In this document: in pieces, positions 10,600 to 22,309 of the stretch
Layout of the letters: each line of letters begins with the position of its first letter
Position numbering within the stretch: the first letter of the stretch is position 1
Assembly: GCA_015680685.1 (NCBI GenBank)
Contig: MNCI01033412.1
Span: 222,886-286,885 of the forward strand
DNA: 64,000 bases
Source: Gnetum montanum
Lineage: Eukaryota > Streptophyta > Gnetopsida > Gnetales > Gnetaceae
Direction of reading: 5' to 3'
Made by a program: the position numbers and the translations under genes
The notes under the pieces: generated by a model
Seen by the model: only the letters and a program-made list of their open reading frames with translations
The model's database searches: none
Told to the model about the DNA's origin: nothing

Positions 10600-11645
10600 A
10601 TCTAAAATTTAAGACACCAAAAGTCAAATCAATGCCAATGATAAGAATGATCAAATAATAATATAGATACCAAAGAGAAAGCAAAAGCTTCAATATATAT
10701 TTTTACTAAGACGACAAGAAGTATTATATAATGTATTAAAATTTTAAAATTTCAATAATGCTCCTATTAAATATTTAATTATTACTATTTTAGATGCAAA
10801 GAAAACACAAGTGCTCTAATGTTGAAGTAAAGTGAATTGCATAACGTGATGATTTCATTATTGCTTATAGGGTTCTTTAATAAAAATAGAAGTTATAAAA
10901 GATACAAACCTTAAAAAGAGAATCAATCTTAAGGCTAAGCATAACAAAAAAATTCTGTAGGTAAATGAAAGTTTTGATTGGGTTCGGTAAATATAGATAT
11001 TAATCAGGGAAAGGGATTAAAATTTTAAGAAAACCAAACCTCACTCTCACCTGTCATAAGTTTACATGGTTGTAGATATGGGGCCTCGGGTGAAATCCGT
11101 ACGACCGTCAGTAACTATTAATATTGGCCTTGGCTCTTGCATCTACCCATGAAGATTTATTAACCGATCCACAGCGGAACGTATCACCCAGTTCATGGAA
11201 TCCCTCGTTAATGGGAGGGATAGCGCGTGGTGAACATGCGTACAAACTGTTGCTTCCATGCATTGTCTATTATTTAATTTTTCCAACATCTTCATCACTC
11301 TTGTCGGAGAAAGCATGATATAGATTTTAAATGAAACATATCGTTAATGGAACGTAGGGCATGCGGACGTATGCACGGCTTCGTCGATTACCAAACTCTT
11401 CCAAGATTTTTCTATGCCACGATGAAAGACATTCAATGCGTGACAATAATCGGAGCCACATTTCCAAGATTTTTCTCAGATACGATGTAATATGTATTTA
11501 ATGCTATATGAAATGATGCATAAAAGTCAGAGGTCATCACAGTAGCTGGAGCTTTCAAGCATTTATGCATGCTGCAGAAAAAAACATAAGCAACTTTGCC
11601 ATGCTTCGTATGAATTTTTGACAGAATGTTTTGCAGTTGCAAGTC
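10600..11645. repeat. Left copy of a dispersed AT-rich repeat
   Basis: The blocks at 10740-10800 ('aatttcaataatgctcc...tatttaattattac'), 10900-10980 ('aaccttaaaaagagaatcaatctta' onward) and 11430-11640 recur in the same order and strand at 14380-15140. Short minus-strand frames at 11642-11433 and 15140-14955 still share FYASFHIALNTYYI / YVHASFNIALNTSYI. The product, if ever any, is not recognisable. The two copies look like an old local duplication or two copies of one element. Confidence 0.6.
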
Positions 11646-11900
11646 CCTTTTTAAGCAGTTGCAGGTCCCTTTTTAAATTGTCTTGAAAGTCACGTTAGAT
11701 TTTCCATCGCAAAGATTTAACATGATACAAAAACAAACAGTCATGCCCTGTTTTTCACTCGGTATTTACCATTCCCCGAATTGAGACCCACGCCAGTAGT
11801 AGCGAGGCCAGATAACAGGAAATTCAGCATACAGTGTATTGGAGATTTTACAAAGATTTCCCTAAATTGGATTCCTGCTTTCAGACATAGTATTAGTACC
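11646..11900. other. Intergenic, no gene seen
   Basis: Contains a short direct repeat, GCAGTTGCARGTCCCTTTTTAA, at 11632-11675. Nothing else is recognisable. Confidence 0.4.
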
Positions 11901-11945
11901 TGTTGAGATCAACCTCGCCATGCTAAACATGGGGCCATTATCAAC
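11901..11945 (+). mobile_element. Terminal fragment of the Tat-like LTR family (LTR-X start)
   Basis: TGTTGAGATCAACCTCGCCATGCTAAACATGGGGCC matches, with a few changes, the LTR start seen at 28697 (plus), 46370 (minus) and 64000 (minus). How far the element extends to the right is unclear. Confidence 0.45.
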
Positions 11946-13280
11946 AATATCAACCAACAATTTATTATCAATTTTTAGGATCAACTTAGCAACATTTTTC
12001 TATCAATTTTTGTTGTAAGATGGCACATCATATCATTTTGATGTTTTGCTGCTTTTGCAAGAGTTGCTTTCCAGAGGCAGCAAAGAGATATACACCGGAT
12101 CTCTTCAATTTGGTCCAATCGTTGAGGTGTCAAATGCTTGCTTATTATTGCACAGGCAAACTTCTTCCCAACTTCTTCCCCGAAGGTGTCAAACTCATGC
12201 CTATCATTTCTCAGCCGACAATCTAACTTACCAAACCCCATAAGACCGAAATTTGCTGAGAATCCATGAATGCACATATTTGTTAAATGTCAACTTAGAT
12301 GAACAGGGTCCATCCTTGTCATTCACGTGCAAAAGGGGCTCACAAGGGACAGCAAACAGGGAATTATGGTCCATGCATGCAGCTGATGCAGTAGTATATG
12401 CCATTACTGTTCTGTTAAAAACAGTAAGAAGATATCCCACCGATTAAACCCAAAATAATGCATTTAGATAGCATATGCTCCTCATGTAAAGAGGAGTATC
12501 CAAAGCCTGATCATATGCTGACAAAGGAATCTAGTTGGGTTACACTGCACATACTTATGAACACTATTTTGTCGTTTTTATTTTTTTGACCATTTAAAAA
12601 AGAAAAACTTGTCTGGTTAGTCAATTTTATGCATGACAGACAAAATATACAGTATATCAAACATGAAGCCTCTGCTTTTTCTGTGTTCATTAGCTGTGTC
12701 TATATTCATGCTTTTCAGCTACTCTGGCCTCACACAGGGACTCTACCTTTTTTTTGTGGGCTGACAGCAGAAGCCACAGCCACCATAGACTGCACTTTCA
12801 TTAATTCAGATTAAACTAATTTTTGCAGCATCTGTACCAACTTTCGGTGATCATCACGCAGTGCTTTGAAAAAGTTCCAGGATTGATCCATAACATTATT
12901 CATTCAGCATCCACCCAGGTCTAGAAACTCAGCATTAATCCATTTAACATTAAGCCTTTAAATAATAATCTTATTATCATTTGATTACAGGTGCTGTATT
13001 TAAGAAGCAGACAGCAAGCAGGAATTTGACGCTGAATTAAATTTTTCAGGAAACCCAGCGAAAAATCCAAGGTCCACGTCACAATGACAAGGGCAACGAA
13101 ATTTTGCCCAAATAATTGCAGGCATATCATTGTGGGTCGTATGAGGAACAGCACTAGCAACCACTGCACATGCTCTTTACGGCATTGGAACAGCGAACAA
13201 AGCGGTACATCATTAGCAGCATAAACCATGTTTGCATCAAGAACACATCCGCCAGAGCTCCTGCAAAGCCTACCCAGAGA
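11946..13280. other. Intergenic region with unrecognised short frames
   Basis: Open frames of 60-102 codons occur on both strands (for example minus 12277-11981 and 12440-12228), at a slightly higher GC content than the flanks. They overlap one another in opposite directions, and none shows a domain I recognise. A decayed gene is possible, but nothing here supports a coding call. Confidence 0.3.
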
Positions 13281-13310
13281 GAGGAAAACAAATGTTTATT
13301 TGTTTTCCTC
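13281..13310. repeat. Perfect short inverted repeat (13-bp arms, 4-nt loop)
   Basis: GAGGAAAACAAAT, then GTTT, then ATTTGTTTTCCTC: a fully paired 13-bp stem. There is no following U-run and no recognisable gene beside it. Confidence 0.9.
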
Positions 13311-14182
13311 GACGCACGCACAGCGGCAACCTTCTTTCTCTGTCTTCTGCGGTCTTCACGTGATCAGCAGTGAAAGAAAATGCGTAAAGTCCATAATAAA
13401 CGTGTGCACACGCAGCAACGACGCTGGTTTTCTATTTTTTTTCTCACTCAAAAGGTGGTACACGGCACACCAAACGACGGTGGTCCAACAACAGTGGTGG
13501 CCACATAAGTGTGTCGGCAGCTACGATAAGCAAAAAATTTGCATTTTTTTATTTTGGATTATTTATGGTTCTATTTTAAATTTTAAAATTAAAGAAATTA
13601 TTTAAGTTTTCAATATTATTATTAAATTTAAGTTTTAAATATTTTATTTTAAAATATTATTATTATTGTTTTTGTCACAGAGATTATTCCAATTTACATA
13701 CCATACGGGAGGCGAGTTTTACTGTTTGCCTGTACAAAATTTAGGCATCAGTACATGTCCGTATGTTGCTCGAGAGACGCTGCCTTAACCGCTAATACCT
13801 GCTGCCCGCTAACACCGAATATTCAAAGACAAAGATGATTATATTAAATAAACGTTACCTTATTAGACTATTCCTCATCAAGTTCATCGTCCAAGGTTTA
13901 ATGATAGACATTTTTCCAAACTTTTAATCTTCCATTTTTCAGGACGTTTTTAGTTTTCCACTTTTAAGCAAAAGAAAATTTTGGAGACTTTCTTTTTAGC
14001 ACAACAATACCTATAAACGTTCCGTCTCATTAACAAATAAGCTTTTATATTAAGTCTTTCTTCTGCATCTTCATCAAGAGGTTTTAGAGAATTTTTAAGC
14101 CCAGACTCTCACCTTAAACTATATTAAATCTAAATTAAAATCCATGTATGCTAATGCTATTTCTAGAGCTGTGGAACCTTAA
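13311..14182. other. Intergenic, AT-rich, no gene seen
   Basis: Contains AT-rich tracts (13560-13670) with TTTTAAAATT-type repeats and ends at an assembly gap. No domain or RNA gene is recognised. Confidence 0.4.
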
Positions 14183-14253
14183 NNNNNNNNNNNNNNNNNN
14201 NNNNNNNNNNNNNNNNNNNNNNNNNNNNNNNNNNNNNNNNNNNNNNNNNNNNN
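14183..14253. other. Assembly gap (71 N)
   Basis: Run of N immediately left of the second copy of the dispersed repeat. Confidence 0.99.
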
Positions 14254-15150
14254 AGAAGTTGAGGATAGAAAAAGGCAATCACAAAAAATCAACTCAATGC
14301 TAATAATAAAATGAACAAACAACAATAAAGATAAAGAAAATATAAGCTTTAATATATAGTTACTTATAGCATATAAAAAATTTAAAATCTCAATAATGCT
14401 TCATTAAATATTTAATTATTACCATTTTGGATGCAAAAAGAGGTGCTCTTAATGTTGAAGTGGATCATAGTGGCGTAGTAATTCCTTTGTTGCTTACCAT
14501 TACAAACAAGAACTTTTCATTTTAGTGGAAATGGAAGAAAGGGAAACAAAAATATAAACCTTAAGAGAATCAAATCTTAATGTTAGGCATAACAGAAAAT
14601 TCTAAACGTAAATGAAAGTTTCAATGGGCATATGTAATCATGTTTCAGTGAAAATTTAAAAATATGGATAACAATAAGGGGAAAGGAAAATCCATGAACA
14701 CTGATTAGTCAATCCTTAGGAGATGACAGTTTATGGTCAATGGCAAAACTAGCACATCGTAAATTGTTTGTTTTCTCTACTTTGTACAATATTTAAATTT
14801 TCCAAGATTTCTCTAGAGTCTCGATGTAACATTGTAATGTATTTGGTGAGATGTTGAATCAATGGAAGGCTAGTAGATGCTAACGCACCAACAAATTGGT
14901 TGTTTTTCTTTGTTTTGTTGATTACTTAACTTTTCAAAGAATTTTCTATGCTATCTACTTAATGCGATGGTAAGTGCATGAAAGCATGATAATAATTGGA
15001 GTTACATTTCTAAGATTTTTATTAGATCCAATGTAAGATGTATTTAATGCAATATTAAATGATGCATGAACATAAGAAGTGATTATCAAGACTTGCTCTT
15101 TGCTTTCAAGATCTTTCGCATGTTGTTCTAGATAACACAAACAATTTTGT
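14254..15150. repeat. Right copy of the dispersed AT-rich repeat
   Basis: Same orientation and block order as 10600-11645, with many substitutions and indels. Its right end touches the LTR-X inverted repeat, so that element was probably inserted next to or into it. Confidence 0.6.
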
Positions 15151-15156
15151 CATTGT

Positions 15157-17260
15157 TGATGCCTACATTTTGGTCACAACAACACCCCTTTTAAAAATTT
15201 TGTTTTAAGAGACTTTTGCTTGGGTACAGAAACATGGGAATAGTCTCAACCAATAGAGTAATGATGGATTTAAACTAAGGAATTTTGAAATTTCATTAAA
15301 ATTAACAACTACAAATTAGAAATAATTACAAACTTTATTTCAAGAATGAAAATTGACAATGATGGCACTATAAATCAAATATGCGAAAAGGTAAACACGA
15401 GAGATACAAATAGGAGATAAAACTTAGTTAAATTGGATATTTTTAGGAAAACTTTTAAAAATAACATTTTTATTAAAACAAAGTTGGAAATGGGAAAATG
15501 GGGAATGACCTAACAAAGAAGGGAAATAAAACACACAATCTAAAGAAAATGGTGAACTTGAACTTAGCTCAAGATTGAGCTATTGATCTTCTCCGCCAGC
15601 AGTACGACTTCTTGTTGCAGTTTACCAGCCCAAACGTCCAAGAGAAAGACCTCCTTTAGCAACTTCTTGCATTGGTTCCTTTTCTTTTCCTCTGGTAATT
15701 TGGTAAAAATACTCTATTGAAACACAATTCTACATTGAGTTCTTCCTCCTCTAGCTAGAATGATTTGAGTAGATCTAGGAAGGAAGGGGAAGAAGTTGAA
15801 ATAGAATGAGGTACAAACTTAGGTTTTGGATAAAGAGGCATCAACTCTAGTTTTTTGATATCCTCAAACCCAAGTTCAGAGATGATTGAGGATTGTAAAC
15901 CAAAAATTTTTCCTCTATCTTCCTCTTCAAAGACTCCTCCTTGAAACTTCCTTCCTGCTATTTTTCAATCATTTGTGCTTTCTACTTCTTTGGGTTAAGC
16001 TCCTCTAGATTGTTGGTGTTCCAAGCTCTTTTGGACTTCTCCATCTCCTTTGCCCTTCCTACATTTGAGTTTTTACAGTTTGTCTTCCTTGGATGCAAGG
16101 CAATTGAAGAATAGGCATTTGCAACTACATAAGTAGCTAGGGAGGCTGCAACAGGAACAAAAATATGAGAAAGAGCATGATTTGGAATTGGAGTTTAACT
16201 GGGGATGGGATTTGGATTTAGCCATTGATTTGCATTGGACTGCTATAGTGCATACACGGTTGAGACTCCAGAGCAAGGTGTATGGCTAGTAGGAGTAGTA
16301 GAAAAAGAAAAAGCTACAAGAGCAGTAGTAGCATTTATAGGAGCTGGACCCAAAGAAGCAGAAAGCATGGATAATTGAAAAGTGGCAGGAAGGAAGTTTC
16401 AAGGAGGATTCTTTGAAGTAGAAGGCAAAAATAAAAAAATAAAAAATTTTGGTTTACAATCCAAAATTATCTTTGAACTTAGGTTCAGAGGATATCAATG
16501 TAAGCAATGGACAATTGTAGAGCCCTTTTCAAAAAATTTGAGTAGGTACCCTTTCGTCCAAAATCCAAGTTTGTAACTCTTTCTATTTCAACTTTCTCTC
16601 CTTCTTTCCTAGATCTATTCAGATCATTCTAGTTGGAGGAGGAAGAACTCAATGTAGAATTATATTTCAATAGAGTATTTTTCATCCAATTGCCAAAGGA
16701 AGACCAAAGGATCCAATGTAAGGAGTTGTTAAAGGAGGTCTATCTCTTAGAGGTTTAGGTTGGTAAACTACAACAAGAAGTTGTACTCTTGGCATAGAAG
16801 ATTAGAAGCTTAATCTTGAGTTAAGTTCAAGTTCACCATTTTCCTTAGGTTGTGTGGTATTTTCCTTCTTTATCATGTCATTCCCCATTTTCCCATTTCT
16901 AACTTTGTTTTAAGAAAAATGTTATTTTAAAATTTTTTCTAAATATATCCAATTTTAGTGAGTTTTATCTTCTATTTGTATCTCTTGTGTTTACCTTTCA
17001 GCATATTCAATTTATAGTGCCATCATGTTCAAATTTATTTTACTATCAATTTTCTTTGTTGAAAGAAATTTTAAATTATTTCTATTTTTAGTTCTTAATT
17101 TAAATGAAATTTTAGAATCCCTTAGTTTAAACCCCATCATTGCTCTATTGGCTTAGATTGTTCCCGAGTTTTTGTACCCATGTGAAAGATGTCCTAAGCA
17201 AAAGTCTCTTTAAATGAGTTTTTAAAAGGGTGATCTTATGACCAAAATCCAAACATTAAC
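15157..17260. repeat. Large imperfect inverted repeat made of two head-to-head LTR-X ends
   Basis: The left arm (15157-16004) is the reverse complement of the right arm (16339-17260) with substitutions and indels; about 334 bp of loop separates them. Corresponding blocks are TTTTGGTCACAACAACACCC against the complement of 17228-17247, and TTGAAACTTCCTTCCTGC (left, near 15940) against 16388-16405. The outer tips match the LTR-X end at 62505 (TGATGCGTAAATTTTGG). The arms are therefore 3' halves of two copies of one LTR facing each other, or a foldback element built from it. Small open frames inside are not genes. Confidence 0.8.
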
Positions 17261-17263
17261 ACC

Positions 17264-18347
17264 CTATTTTGCACTAGAAGGAGGGCTAGTTTCAATTTTT
17301 TGAACTTTCATTTTCTAGTTTTTGTTTCGCATTTCTATTTTTTTATCTCTATTTTCTAAACCTCCATTTTCCTATTTCTATTTTTTGTTTCCATTTTGTT
17401 GTTTTTATTTTCTATTTCTATTTTCTTATTTCTATTTTGGCGGTCCTTACCTTAGTTCTAACTTTGGTAAGGTGGTTTTCTCAATAACATCATTCTATTT
17501 TAAGTTTACCCTTTTTTTTGAAATTTTGCATTTAATATTTTTTAATTTATATATATTGCAATTTTAGTTTTTAAAAACAAATAATAATTTTACTATTTAC
17601 TTTAATTTTTACAGTTTCTTAGCATTTACATTTCTTAGTTTGTTCATTTTATGAGCTAAGAAACTTTCCATTGAACGTCTCAGTGAAGGATTCTTACCCA
17701 GGTCCCTAACCAACCACATACCTATCATTTCACCTTAAGAAGATAATGAGCTTTAAGTTTTCCAAACTCTATCCAAAGAAGGATTTGAACTAGGATGATA
17801 GCTAATCAACCCCCAACTCCTCTAGTTAGCAATTCCTTTAATTTTACAAACTATCATAACAATCCTAAACCTATACAAAATGTTAATTTTTTTTTTTTTG
17901 ACCTTACATCTTCTACCAATGACACATGACAACATGCAGAATGCTTTGAAACTTTGTTAGGCATCTATAACATCACTAAAAATGACATAACATGTAGAGC
18001 CTTTGTGACCCACTAGTTTATAATGCTTCCCAAGGCTTCTATTAACTCATGGCTAGACTTTAAAAATAAGTTTCTACTTCAATTTGATAAGTTTACTAGT
18101 CTTGCCTTAGCCTCAAGCAACTTTAAAAGTCTAAGAAAACTACCTAGGAAAAACATTCGTGACTATAATTTTAGATTTCTCCATCAACTAGCTTATCTGC
18201 CAAATGAACCTGATGGTGTCTTCATTTTTTAAACTTCACCATCATTCCATTCTTTACCTATGGCATCAAATTTGATTGTAACTTAATAGAATTACAAGGA
18301 GAAATAAATAAAGTTATTGAGCTAGAATAAATTAGCTTAATGAATAG
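17264..18347 (+). mobile_element. Tat-like Ty3/gypsy leader and partial gag, truncated
   Basis: This region directly follows the plus-oriented LTR end at 17260. TTGCACTAGAAGGAGGG at about 17268-17284 resembles the Tat-type primer site TGGCGCTAGAAGGAGGG. A T-rich, TTCTATTTT-repetitive leader follows (17300-17640). Then comes a gag remnant whose best part is 18023-18232: MLPKASINSWLDFKNKFLLQF...SLRKLPRKNIRDYNFRFLHQL, the capsid pattern of plant gypsy gag (SI..W..F...F, then LRKL......RDFNFRF). The frame is broken on both sides, and the region stops where the LTR at 18348 begins. Protease and polymerase are missing. Confidence 0.65.
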
Positions 18348-18398
18348 TGATGAGTGGCAAGTTACCCCTATGCTCAACCATACGAATATGAGCGCGTA

Positions 18399-18501
18399 TG
18401 CACAATCCAGTCGAACTCTGTGGATGGACTAGTTGTGGCACGTGGATGGNTGCATAATCCAGTCGAACTCTGTGGATGGACTAGTTGTGGCACGTGGATG
18501 G
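18399..18501. repeat. 51-bp duplication around a single N (assembly join)
   Basis: The 51 bp before the N at 18450 and the 51 bp after it are the same except one C/T change. The partner LTR at 26920-27735 has one copy. This is probably an unmerged contig overlap, although LTR 9427 has a real-looking tandem duplication at the same place. Confidence 0.85.
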
Positions 18502-19045
18502 TTATACATTGATCATAGTTCACTATCTTCCCACTTGGACTGGTATTTGCTTTGTCACGTATGGTTTAGTCCAGAGTGAGGTGTATGATGTGATCCCTAC
18601 TACTATGCTACTCCTAAGGCAATAAGAGATAACTTAATTAAGCTAATGGGCAATAGGAAATAAGATCTAAGCTAGCCTAAGTGCGATGAGCATTCATCCC
18701 TAATCATTGGTATGCATCTTGGACTTTGTGTACTACTTCTAGGATTACCAAGCGCACATCACACGAAGCACTACTCAATACAGTACTAGGTTACCATGTA
18801 GTTACACTTAAATGTTCGTGATTTAAGATGTACTTATTCTGCATTAACAACAGGAATAGTAAATGATGATAAAATAAATATTAACTAAGAAACGAGCAAT
18901 AAATAATCAATAATTAAAATAATTAAAAGCTAAGTGAGTGCTATAATGATGGAGTAATCTCAATCTTTATTGCTAATCATGTGCGTGTCCAGGTATGTCA
19001 CACTAAAACAAAGGTTCTGTATAATTACAAGCATCACATTGCAGG

Positions 19046-19134
19046 CATGCTCTTGGAAAGAACACTAAAACTTACTATAAGAACTAAAANCATGCTCTTG
19101 GAAAGAACACTAAAACTTACTATAAGAACTAAAA
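19046..19134. repeat. 44-bp duplication around a single N (assembly join)
   Basis: The 44 bp starting CATGCTCTTGGAAAGAAC are identical on both sides of the N at 19090: unmerged contig ends placed beside each other. Confidence 0.9.
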
Positions 19135-19312
19135 ATTAAAAACTGACTAAAGATTCCTCCCTCCTAAAAACTTCTTCTACCATGCGCCTCAATGCTGTAT
19201 TTATAGGATAACACGAAAAAAATGATATCAAATATCCAACATCATTTCCAAGCTTGCGATATTGTGTACCCAATATTGCAGATATTAAGGCTTGGCAAAC
19301 CATGACTCATCA

Positions 19313-22309
19313 TACCCCCAAAACTAACTAAAAACTTGTCCTTGAGTCAAACAAAATGAGGAACAAGTTCATTTTATTACAAACAGTAGATAGGTATGGG
19401 ATTATTGATTGACCATTGACTGTTTCATGCCGCAATGTGGGACAAAACAAAACTTGGACACCAACACAAAATATAAAACTTGTGGAACTCATGTGATTCT
19501 CGATGGTGGTGTCTCCTCCATGGACGCCTATCTTTTATCCTACACTCCAAGCTTCTAAAATTGATACCTTTGAAGAAGCACCTGAAGTTTCTCCTCTTCT
19601 ATTTGAAGATCATGACCCATCCATGCTGATGTTCCAATGTTTGATGGAGCTAGCACTTCCCACAAACATCGCAGCTATAGGAACATTTGATTGGCCTTGA
19701 CATACCATGCCTCAAATAGTCATCATTCCTCTTCATAGGCTCTGGCTTTATCTTTCAGTTTTTGGTAATTTGTAAGCTATCAAGCCAAATTTGCTGCTAC
19801 ATCTTTTTAACTTTGGTAGCTAGCCTTTACCACCTCCAATTTAGAGTTTGCAACCTCTAATCTTTGCAATGTTTTCTTATGTTCGGCAAACTCAGCTTCA
19901 TATCTTATGTTCCTCATATCTTGCATAAGTGGCCACTACCTACCTCTTGAGCTCATTCCTTAGGCATCCTACTATCAGCATGGCTAAGTTGGCATATCGC
20001 AGATTTTCCAACTCCATGTATTCTTTGAGATCTTGAATTTGCAGATCCTAACTTGTTAAGTCTGCCTGATGGCCAAGGACATAAGTATCCAGAATGGCCT
20101 ACCAATTTGTGTTTTGAGCACTGAGGGAGTTGATATGTATCTTGGCCATTTAGAGTTTCTTCTCAAAGATTTCCTTGTACATGCCCACCTAGTCAAAGAA
20201 GTGCTCCTTTAATCTTTCATGCTTCTTAGCCTCATTTTGGCACGTGTTATTTCAATAGTTGTCTTCTATCGGATGGGGTGTACCTCCTCCATTAAGAGGG
20301 ATCTTTTTTCTCTGGCAAAGTGCCTTATATCTTGGTTAACTCTTATTAATTGTTCTCTCATTTGCTAAAGGTTTTCCTCAAAAAAAATTTTCTATTTTTT
20401 AATTGTTGTCAACCAAATATTTTCAGCAGTAAGTATTTTATTCTCTTTTTATAAGGCCTTGAGAGCTTTGGCATGTGCACACATATGAGCTTGTGGCTTT
20501 AAAGCATCCTAATCAACCTTGTCTTTTCTATTACCATCCTTTTATTCTCCATTAAAAATTCATTTAGTTGCTCTATTCTAAAGGATTCTAACTGATCGAT
20601 TGCAACAAATTCGAATGGATCCTGCTGTTCAGCTTATAGGGCGACGAACTTTTCTTGAAGTCTATGCAACTTGACTTCTGTATGTTCAGCGTTAACCTTA
20701 GCCATGATTATCTTTCCTTTAGTGGTGATGAGGTTTGACTATACTGTAGTGACATTATTGGGAATTCCAAATAGAGGAGTCATTACTTGCCCTATCTGTA
20801 GTAAATGATCAAGAACATCCTCATGCACCATGGGAGTCATCGAGGGACTGGTTAGGAATTGAGCATTACTTGCTCTAGTTAGATATGCTGGTGGCACAAC
20901 AAGAATGTTAACAGATTTTTTGATGTGGTCTATGATCACCTCTACTACTCTAACTGCATCCTCGTGTTGGATGACCACCATTGTGGCACCTTCACTAGTT
21001 TCTAATTACACTTGGAATGATGTAGCATTTCAAGAGATCTGTTGTGACCAGTGTGATTCCACTCCTCTTGATTGAATTGAGACTTCATCCCTTGTAGGAT
21101 TAATTGATCTATTTGACCATACAACATCGTCAATCACCTTGAAGAGATTGGCCTTGTCTCTACTCCCCTAACTAATTATCTTAGCGATGGCCCTGAGATG
21201 GCTCATTGACGATCATTATTCTTGTGGTGGTGGTGGCAATTGTTGGTCATGTTAGCTTGTGGGCTACATGCTAGGACCTGCTTCTTGTTGTTAGCTACGC
21301 CTTATGTTTGGAAGTTGGCTAGGCCATACCATTTGAGGTGCAGTGGATCCAACCATCTATTCTTGTTCAGGCTCCAACGTCTCACCAACATTTTTTCTTA
21401 GTGCTGGTGGCTTGAGTAATTTAGCATATGAAGCATTTTGAGCTATTGTGAGGATGTCATTGGTGTACCCTAGAATTCTAGCACACTGGCACAACTTCTT
21501 GATTAGACACGGAAAGGGCAGTGTGAACTTTCCTATCTTCCATTCTTCAAACTGCCTTAATATTTCTGTTAAATATAGATGAGGCAAATTGGCATCAACC
21601 TTGCCCATCAAAATTGCACTTCCTCTTATTGCATAAGTAGACATTTTGTTAAAACACTTTGTTGGGAAAATATTATAGGTGCCAATTTAAAAATAAATCT
21701 TCTCTTCAAGCGTTAAATCTCCATATGTTTTATCTTTTTTACCATACGTCCTTGTTAACCATACTTTCCTTACATCTGCATTAGAGCGAGTGGACAAATG
21801 AGCAACTTTGGGCCCTCTATTTGAAACATTCAAAGCTTTCGTAATGGCCTTTGTGGAGAAATCTACTAAAATTCCATCAATATCAATGATGGTTCCCTCT
21901 TATTTATTGTGCCAAAATTGATATGTTTCACTAGATACCACTCTCCACTCTCCGAGAGGATGGACCATAGTGGAGATCCCTTAAGTAGATTCTTGACTAG
22001 TTTAGGGGTGAATTTGGCAAAAGGCCCAAAATTAAGTTCCACAATCATGGCAAAGGATGTGGACTTTTCCCAAATCACTTGAACACATTTTGGGGACAAT
22101 GTGAGGTGTTGTTCTTGTTCTACCACCATGACCTCTCCACCTTCTACTTGGCCAGATTGTGCAATGACAGGAGTTTCCTTATGGATGTTGAATGATTGTG
22201 CCTCCTACTCTACATGTTTTGCATGAGTTCATTGGCCTCCACCTCCTCTTGGGCATTTAATTTCACCTTGAGAAGGTCCTCCTTACTATCCTCTTTTAGG
22301 GGCCATCTA
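19313..22309 (-). pseudogene. Extra ORF resembling the putative plant transposon protein domain, decayed
   Basis: A long minus-strand frame begins at an ATG near 22309 (MAPKRG) and can be followed to about 19450 with scattered stops and a few shifts. The best-preserved part is 22129-21357. It contains LVDFSTKAITKALNV, then a gap, then MSTYAIRGSAILMGKV...LPHLYLTEILRQFEEWK and FTLPFPCLIKKLCQCARI. This order (VDFS..AI near the N-terminus, R...L(L/M)..., then FPSLI..LC..A) is what I know from the plant 'putative plant transposon protein' family. The C-terminal third (20980-19500) is rich in E, K, L and Q and probably coiled-coil. It is not a reverse transcriptase, integrase or protease. It lies between gag and the 3' LTR, where pol would be expected. 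The family call is by eye only. Confidence 0.5.

Larger units (their letters stand above)
18348..19312 (-). mobile_element. 3' LTR of the gag plus extra-ORF element
   Basis: Starts TGATGAGTGG and ends CATGACTCATCA, keeping the family's perfect 8-bp inverted ends (TGATGAGT/ACTCATCA). It is about 965 bp as assembled, or roughly 870 bp if the two duplications flanking the single Ns are collapsed. The sequence to its right reads AGTTTTGGGGGTA on the minus strand, a candidate polypurine tract, so this is the 3' LTR of a minus-strand element. A TATA-like CCTATAAATAC reads on the minus strand at about 19193-19206, and GATATC/AATATC words fill 19214-19290. Confidence 0.75.
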
